A stretch of DNA of 9,827 bases from Cytophagales bacterium (GTDB lineage: Bacteria; Bacteroidota; Bacteroidia; Cytophagales; ES-bin-26): contig JACMKY010000633.1 of NCBI GenBank assembly GCA_014379925.1, positions 1-9,827 of the forward strand. Reading direction: 5' to 3'. The notes beneath the pieces were generated by a model, which was not told where the DNA came from, made no database searches, and was given only the letters and a program-made list of their open reading frames with translations. Positions 6,459-9,827 of the stretch are shown piece after piece; the first letter of the stretch is position 1; each line of letters begins with the position of its first letter. The translations under genes and the position numbers were made by a program.

Positions 6459-7619
6459 ATGAACAAACTAACCTTATTGACTGCTGGCCTCCTGCTGGCC
6501 GGGCTTTCCTCGTGCAGCTACCTGGATGAATTTCTGGAGGAAAACAAAACCCGAAAACCGCCTTTGGTGATTGGCCACCGGGGCGCTTCCGGTTACCTGC
6601 CGGAGCATACCCTGGCATCGTACAAACTGGCCATTGACCAGGGAGCCGACTACATCGAACCGGACGTGGTTCTCACCAAGGACCTGGTACTGGTTTGCCG
6701 GCACGAACCGGTGCTGTCGGGAACCACCAACGTGGCCCAACTCCCCCAGTTTGCGGACCGGAAAACCACCAAATCCATCGATGGGGTTTCCTACGACGAC
6801 TGGTTCGCCAGCGATTTCACCCTGGCCGAGATCAAAACCCTGAAGGCCAAACAGGCTTTCGCCGAACGCCCCCAGCAGTACAACGACCTGTATTCCATCC
6901 CGACCTTCGCCGAAGTGATCGAACTGGCCAAAACGCAAGCGCAGATCAGGGGACGGGTCGTGGGCATTTATCCGGAAACCAAGCATCCCACCTTCCACGA
7001 AGACCTGGGTTTGCCCATTACCGACAAAGTGCTGGAAGCCCTCACCAAAGCAGGGTGGAACAACAAGCAGGCCCCCGTTTTCGTGCAATCTTTCGAGGTC
7101 GCCAACCTGCAGTACATCCGCCGCAAATCGACGGTGAAGCTGGTACAACTCTTCGATGCCTACGACGTGGACAAAAACGGCAACCTGGTCATGGAAGCAC
7201 CCAACGGGCAGCCCTACGATTTTGTGGTTGCCGGGGACCCCAGGACGTACAATGACCTGGCTACGGATCAAGGACTGGATTTCATCAAGACGTACGCGAA
7301 CGGAATCGGGCCGTGGAAGCCGTTCATTCAGCCCTACACGTTTACCGACGCGGCCAACGACGGCGCCGCCGATGACATCAACGGGGATGGGCAGGTAAAC
7401 GACGCCGACTTTACCAAACTTCCCGCCACTACCCTCATCCGGCGCGCCCACCAAAGGGGGCTGGTCGTCCACGCCTATACGTTCAGAAATGAATCGCGCC
7501 GGTTGTTGAGTGATTACCAAAATGACCCGGGCGCCGAATACAAGAACTTCTACGGGCTGGGCATTGACGGGGTCTTCACTGATTTTCCCGATGCGGCCGT
7601 AGCCGCCCGGCGAAAATAA
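6459..7619 (+). CDS. glpQ: Glycerophosphodiester phosphodiesterase, GlpQ-type lipoprotein
   Basis: A 386-residue GlpQ-family enzyme that hydrolyses glycerophosphodiesters to glycerol-3-phosphate and an alcohol outside the cytoplasm. The N-terminus is a lipoprotein signal with lipobox LSSC (lipidated Cys19), so it is membrane-anchored and exported. Active-site landmarks are HRGASGYLPEHT (His40, Arg41, Glu49), IEPD (Glu67, Asp69) and RHEPVL (His82); later come YPETKHP and, near the C-terminus, GIDGVFTDFPD. A 12-residue EF-hand/dockerin-like loop, DINGDGQVNDAD at residues 306-317, lies in the C-terminal third and probably binds calcium, fitting the Ca dependence of GlpQ. The start lacks a Shine-Dalgarno. 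A weak promoter-like CAAATTTG lies at 6435-6442 but is only a partial match. The gene is preceded by 228 noncoding bases and followed by a strong terminator, so it appears to be its own transcription unit. Confidence 0.93.
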   Translation: MNKLTLLTAGLLLAGLSSCSYLDEFLEENKTRKPPLVIGHRGASGYLPEHTLASYKLAIDQGADYIEPDVVLTKDLVLVCRHEPVLSGTTNVAQLPQFADRKTTKSIDGVSYDDWFASDFTLAEIKTLKAKQAFAERPQQYNDLYSIPTFAEVIELAKTQAQIRGRVVGIYPETKHPTFHEDLGLPITDKVLEALTKAGWNNKQAPVFVQSFEVANLQYIRRKSTVKLVQLFDAYDVDKNGNLVMEAPNGQPYDFVVAGDPRTYNDLATDQGLDFIKTYANGIGPWKPFIQPYTFTDAANDGAADDINGDGQVNDADFTKLPATTLIRRAHQRGLVVHAYTFRNESRRLLSDYQNDPGAEYKNFYGLGIDGVFTDFPDAAVAARRK

Positions 7620-7710
7620 ACCGGGCTCGGGGGTAAAAAAACCATCCGTCCACTGGTTCGCGATAGATCCCGCAAAACAGGCGGTTGAGTGCCTTCTGGA
7701 AGGGTACCAG

Positions 7711-7741
7711 AAAAAGCACCGGGCATCCACCGGTGCTTTTT
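7711..7741. terminator. Strong bidirectional intrinsic terminator
   Basis: The arms AAAAAGCACCGG (7711-7722) and CCGGTGCTTTTT (7730-7741) pair perfectly over 12 bases around the loop GCATCCA. An A-tract on one side and a T-tract on the other make it work in both directions. It lies between the convergent glpQ (ends 7619) and qorB-like gene (ends 7815) and should stop transcripts of both. Confidence 0.92.
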
Positions 7742-7814
7742 CAATAATGCGGGGTGGCGAATCTATCAGATTTGTTGTCGATTGATTTTCAGCGCATTGG
7801 CCAGGTAGCCTTTT

Positions 7815-8699
7815 TTACGATGCGCTCAGTGAGTTAAGGGTGAATGAGTCAGCCAGAAACTGTTCCAGGCTTTTCGGTTGCCTTCCGAGGATGGTCGCGA
7901 GGGTGTCGCTGGGTTTTTCAAAACGGTGCTGTTTGACGGCTTCCGACATGCCGGTCAACGCTTCGACGAGGAAGTCGGGCAGGTGACTGCTGCGCATACC
8001 GGCTTCTAGGGCGGCCGTTGGAATCTCAACGTATTGGATGGATTCACCGAGCTGCTTGCCAACGGCGTTGGCAATTTCGGTGAAACTGTACGTTTTGCCG
8101 GTGTTGATTTCGTAAACCTGATTTCGGTGGCCTTCCGTTGTGAGCACAATCGCCAGTCCTTGCGCGATGTCATTCCGCCCAACGAACACCAATTTGGCGT
8201 CGCCACCGGGAAAGTGAATGGCTTTGCTTTCGACCGGGTTGCCAATCATCATGGGTAACCCTTCCAGGTACCAGCCATTGCGGAAAAACGTGTAGTCCAG
8301 GCCGGATTGTTGAATGTAAGCTTCCGTATCGGCGTGGATAGCCGCGAAGGTAAACGGCGAGGCCGGGTCGGGGTCAACGACGCTGGTGTAGACAATGTGC
8401 TGCGCGCCGGCCTGTTTGGCCGCGTCAACGGCCGTGCGGTGCTGTCTGATGCGAACCTCGTTGGGGGTATCTCCCGAAATGATCAGCACTTGCTCGGCTC
8501 CGGCAAAAGCCCGGACTAAACTGTCCGGATCGTTGAAGTCGCCTTGCCGAACCGTTACGCCCTGGCCGGCTAATTCAGCCGCTTTTTCGGGTTCGCGTAC
8601 ACTGACGACGAGTTGCTGTGACTCAATGCGTTTGAGCAGTTCGAGGGCCGTTGCCCGGCCCAGCTGTCCGTTTCCTCCCGTGATGGCAATCATAGTCAT
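7815..8699 (-). CDS. qorB: NAD(P)H-dependent SDR, quinone oxidoreductase 2 (QorB/YtfG) type
   Basis: A 294-residue atypical short-chain dehydrogenase of the NmrA-like type. The Rossmann motif GGNGQLG is at residues 8-14, VREPEKA at 34-40 carries the Arg that favours NADPH, HIVYTS lies at 101-106 and RNGWY at 140-144. The full-length pattern and the divergent HxlR-family partner match the E. coli ytfG(qorB)/ytfH pair. The E. coli enzyme reduces quinones with NADPH in the cytoplasm and helps detoxify electrophiles. An equally possible ATG at 8693 would remove two residues (MIAITGG); both begin just inside the shared intergenic region. Regulation by the neighbouring regulator through the CAATA repeats is likely but inferred. 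The exact substrate is not shown by the sequence. Confidence 0.9.
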   Translation of the reverse strand: MTMIAITGGNGQLGRATALELLKRIESQQLVVSVREPEKAAELAGQGVTVRQGDFNDPDSLVRAFAGAEQVLIISGDTPNEVRIRQHRTAVDAAKQAGAQHIVYTSVVDPDPASPFTFAAIHADTEAYIQQSGLDYTFFRNGWYLEGLPMMIGNPVESKAIHFPGGDAKLVFVGRNDIAQGLAIVLTTEGHRNQVYEINTGKTYSFTEIANAVGKQLGESIQYVEIPTAALEAGMRSSHLPDFLVEALTGMSEAVKQHRFEKPSDTLATILGRQPKSLEQFLADSFTLNSLSAS

Positions 8700-8715
8700 T
8701 TGCGTTTTTGGGTGA

Positions 8716-8758
8716 CAATAGTTACTTTTCGGAACTCAATACTAAATAAGAACTATTG
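8716..8758. promoter_or_regulatory. Repeated half-sites in the qorB-hxlR divergent intergenic region (candidate operator)
   Basis: CAATAGTT at 8716-8723 and its exact complement AACTATTG at 8751-8758 form a perfect 8-bp inverted repeat. A third half-site, CAATACTA, sits at 8737-8744, exactly 21 bases (two helical turns) after the first. A shorter AGTT-N9-AACT pair lies at 8720-8736. Read on the minus strand the middle site is TAGTATTG, one base from the Bacteroidota -7 consensus TAnnTTTG, so repressor and polymerase could compete for it ahead of the qorB-like gene. The arrangement is typical of an HxlR-family operator, but binding is inferred. Confidence 0.55.
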
Positions 8759-9226
8759 GCTGCACAAGAAGGCATTTCCAACTCACTTAGGCACGTGGAA
8801 GGAACCATTGTTGATTCTCAACGGGAAACCATCGCGGAAAAGATCGAAAAAATATTCAGTCCGCGTGATCTTTTATCGCCCGTTTGTCCCGTCCGGGATA
8901 TATTGGACAAGGTTGGCGACAAATGGTCGGTTCTGTCCATTCTCTACCTGGGTTGGCACGGCAAGATGCGATTCAACGCGCTTCGCCACCAGATTGACGG
9001 CCTTTCGCAACGGATGCTGACGGTAACGCTGCGTTCGTTGGAGCACGACGGCTACGTTACCCGAACGGTTTACCCCGAAGTACCACCCCGTGTGGAGTAC
9101 GAACTGACGCCGTTGGGGCTTAGCCTGCTCGAGCAGGTACTTGGGTTGGCGCAGTGGGCACAAACCCACCGGGACGACATTGTCGCGTCACGGAACGCGC
9201 GTGAGCGGTCAGACCCGTTTACCTGA
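8756..9226 (+). CDS. HxlR-family winged-helix regulator, redox-sensing one-cysteine type (YtfH/QorR-like)
   Basis: A cytoplasmic DNA-binding regulator of about 156 residues. The winged helix-turn-helix spans CPVRDILDKVGDKW, MRFNALRHQIDGLSQRML, LRSLEHDGYVTR and VPPRVEYELTPLG, closely matching E. coli YtfH. Its only cysteine is Cys44 in CPVRD, the conserved position used for thiol-based sensing of quinones or electrophiles in QorR and YodB-type regulators. It is divergent from the QorB-like gene and probably represses it. There is no ATG in frame. A TTG at 8756 gives the longest form but falls inside the candidate operator; a GTG at 8795 gives 143 residues, places the Cys at residue 31 and leaves a free 95-base intergenic region, so it may be the true start. 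Confidence 0.9.
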   Translation: MAAQEGISNSLRHVEGTIVDSQRETIAEKIEKIFSPRDLLSPVCPVRDILDKVGDKWSVLSILYLGWHGKMRFNALRHQIDGLSQRMLTVTLRSLEHDGYVTRTVYPEVPPRVEYELTPLGLSLLEQVLGLAQWAQTHRDDIVASRNARERSDPFT

Positions 9227-9262
9227 ATCACGCCAGCAGTGAAGGCAGCCATGGCGACAGTC

Positions 9263-9374
9263 GGCCGGCCACCGCGCGCGGTTCCGCAAACCGGAGTACG
9301 CGGTTAGGTATCCAACCAAAACCCGGGGGACGTTATTTACCGGCCCGCCGATAACCGGTTTATTGCGGGCGGGC
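9263..9374. repeat. GC-rich palindromes and hairpin downstream of the HxlR gene
   Basis: GGCCGGCC (9263-9270) directly adjoins the perfect palindrome ACCGCGCGCGGT (9271-9282). Further on, GCCCGCC (9343-9349) pairs with GGCGGGC (9368-9374) over seven bases, with the palindrome AACCGGTT (9353-9360) in its loop. No T-tract follows, so termination of the regulator transcript is possible but not shown. The last hairpin may also be only the reflection of eroded coding sequence. Confidence 0.35.
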
Positions 9375-9481
9375 TGCCGGACGCTGCGCACCAACCTCAA
9401 ACATTTCCTTGCGCCGCGGTTACCCATCCTGATTTCCCTGCCCGGGCACCTTCGGTGACCGTTTGAGCCAATTGAAAATAA

Positions 9482-9827
9482 ACTTTTCCCGCCGCCCACC
9501 CACCGGCCCTGCTCAAACGACCTATCCTTGCCAGGCATTGGAAAGCGCCCGCGCCACGGTTGCTTGACCTGGGCATGCCCGGGTGGGGCGGCCTCACAAC
9601 AGCACGGTTGGCGGATGGATGTTTGAGCATCCATTACCCGGTGGTTCCCCTCAACGCCCAGTCGACCTGGCACGTGTTTGCCAAACCCCACCAGCAGACC
9701 CGGCGGGAAGAACTATTGAACCTGCTGGGGCAATACCAGGCCATTGTACCGGGCGGTCATCTGCACAAAACGAACCGCTTGACGAGAAACACCCCCCGCG
9801 GCAATTTTGTGCAGGTCTGTCTGGGGA
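9482..9827 (+). pseudogene. Metallophosphoesterase C-terminal part, N-terminal half apparently scrambled (runs off right edge)
   Basis: From about 9623 the frame reads SIHYPVVPLNAQSTWHVF, then REELLNLLGQYQAIV, GHLH (9755-9766) and TRNTPRGNFVQVCLG. This is the C-terminal metal-binding region of a calcineurin-like metallophosphoesterase: xHYP supplies one metal His and GHLH the last ones. The frame is open only back to the TAA at 9479; an ATG at 9575 exists. The N-terminal motifs (DxH, GD, GNHD) are missing here. Another frame upstream (about 9330-9455) gives hints such as LFTGPPITGLL, RTNLKHFLAP and LPILISLPGH that could be a degraded GD/GNHD region, ending at a TGA at 9456. I therefore call it a probable pseudogene with frameshifts; sequencing error or a shorter real protein are alternatives. 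The substrate is unknown. Confidence 0.55.

Noticed and set aside
6474..7730. 418-codon open frame on the minus strand, longer than the gene opposite it
   Set aside because: Antisense to glpQ, whose lipobox, HRG motif and calcium loop are unmistakable. The minus frame has no recognisable motif and runs into the terminator.
1..9827. CRISPR array, tRNA or rRNA genes
   Set aside because: No regularly spaced repeats, no tRNA-like cloverleaf and no rRNA-like conserved stretch were seen on either strand.

Overview
The window looks like a chromosomal segment from a GC-rich member of the Bacteroidota, most likely Cytophagales (Spirosoma/Larkinella/Hymenobacter-like). This is inferred from protein style and not from a marker gene. 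The signs are a large stand-alone MacB/FtsX-type permease with the N-terminus typical of this phylum, a signal-peptide protein with a DxNxDG loop of a kind common there, a GlpQ lipoprotein, and start codons mostly preceded by A-rich sequence without a Shine-Dalgarno.

Layout. (1) Bases 1-1252, minus strand: an arginase/agmatinase-fold protein followed by a zinc-independent quinone-oxidoreductase-like protein. The two genes overlap by ATGA; the second runs off the left edge. (2) Bases 1405-2190: an AT-rich IS1-family insertion sequence bounded by near-perfect 22-bp inverted repeats. Its transposase is broken by a frameshift in an A-run and by a stop codon. No target duplication is visible, so the DNA on its two sides may not originally have been contiguous. 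(3) Bases 2191-2776: nearly 600 bases without a recognisable gene. (4) Bases 2777-7619, plus strand: an ABC-transporter permease of the MacB/FtsX type, a possible 35-residue membrane peptide with a textbook ribosome binding site, a secreted basic/aromatic-rich protein with an EF-hand-like loop, and a glycerophosphodiester phosphodiesterase lipoprotein with a second EF-hand-like loop. A strong bidirectional terminator closes this block. (5) Bases 7815-9226: a divergent pair, an NAD(P)H-dependent SDR (QorB/YtfG-like) and an HxlR-family regulator with a single cysteine (YtfH/QorR-like). They share a short intergenic region with repeated CAATA half-sites. (6) Bases 9227-9827: GC-rich palindromic sequence, then the C-terminal part of a metallophosphoesterase whose N-terminal half appears scrambled.

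Functional reading. The clearest working unit is the redox module qorB/hxlR, where the regulator probably senses electrophiles or quinones through its lone cysteine and controls the divergent reductase. The envelope block (permease, secreted protein, GlpQ) is made of separately expressed genes and not a tight operon. I see no convincing new multi-gene defence or biosynthetic system. The most unusual items are the IS without target duplication, the small ORF with its strong ribosome binding site in a hairpin, the Cys-for-His change in the arginase-like metal site, and the degraded metallophosphoesterase.
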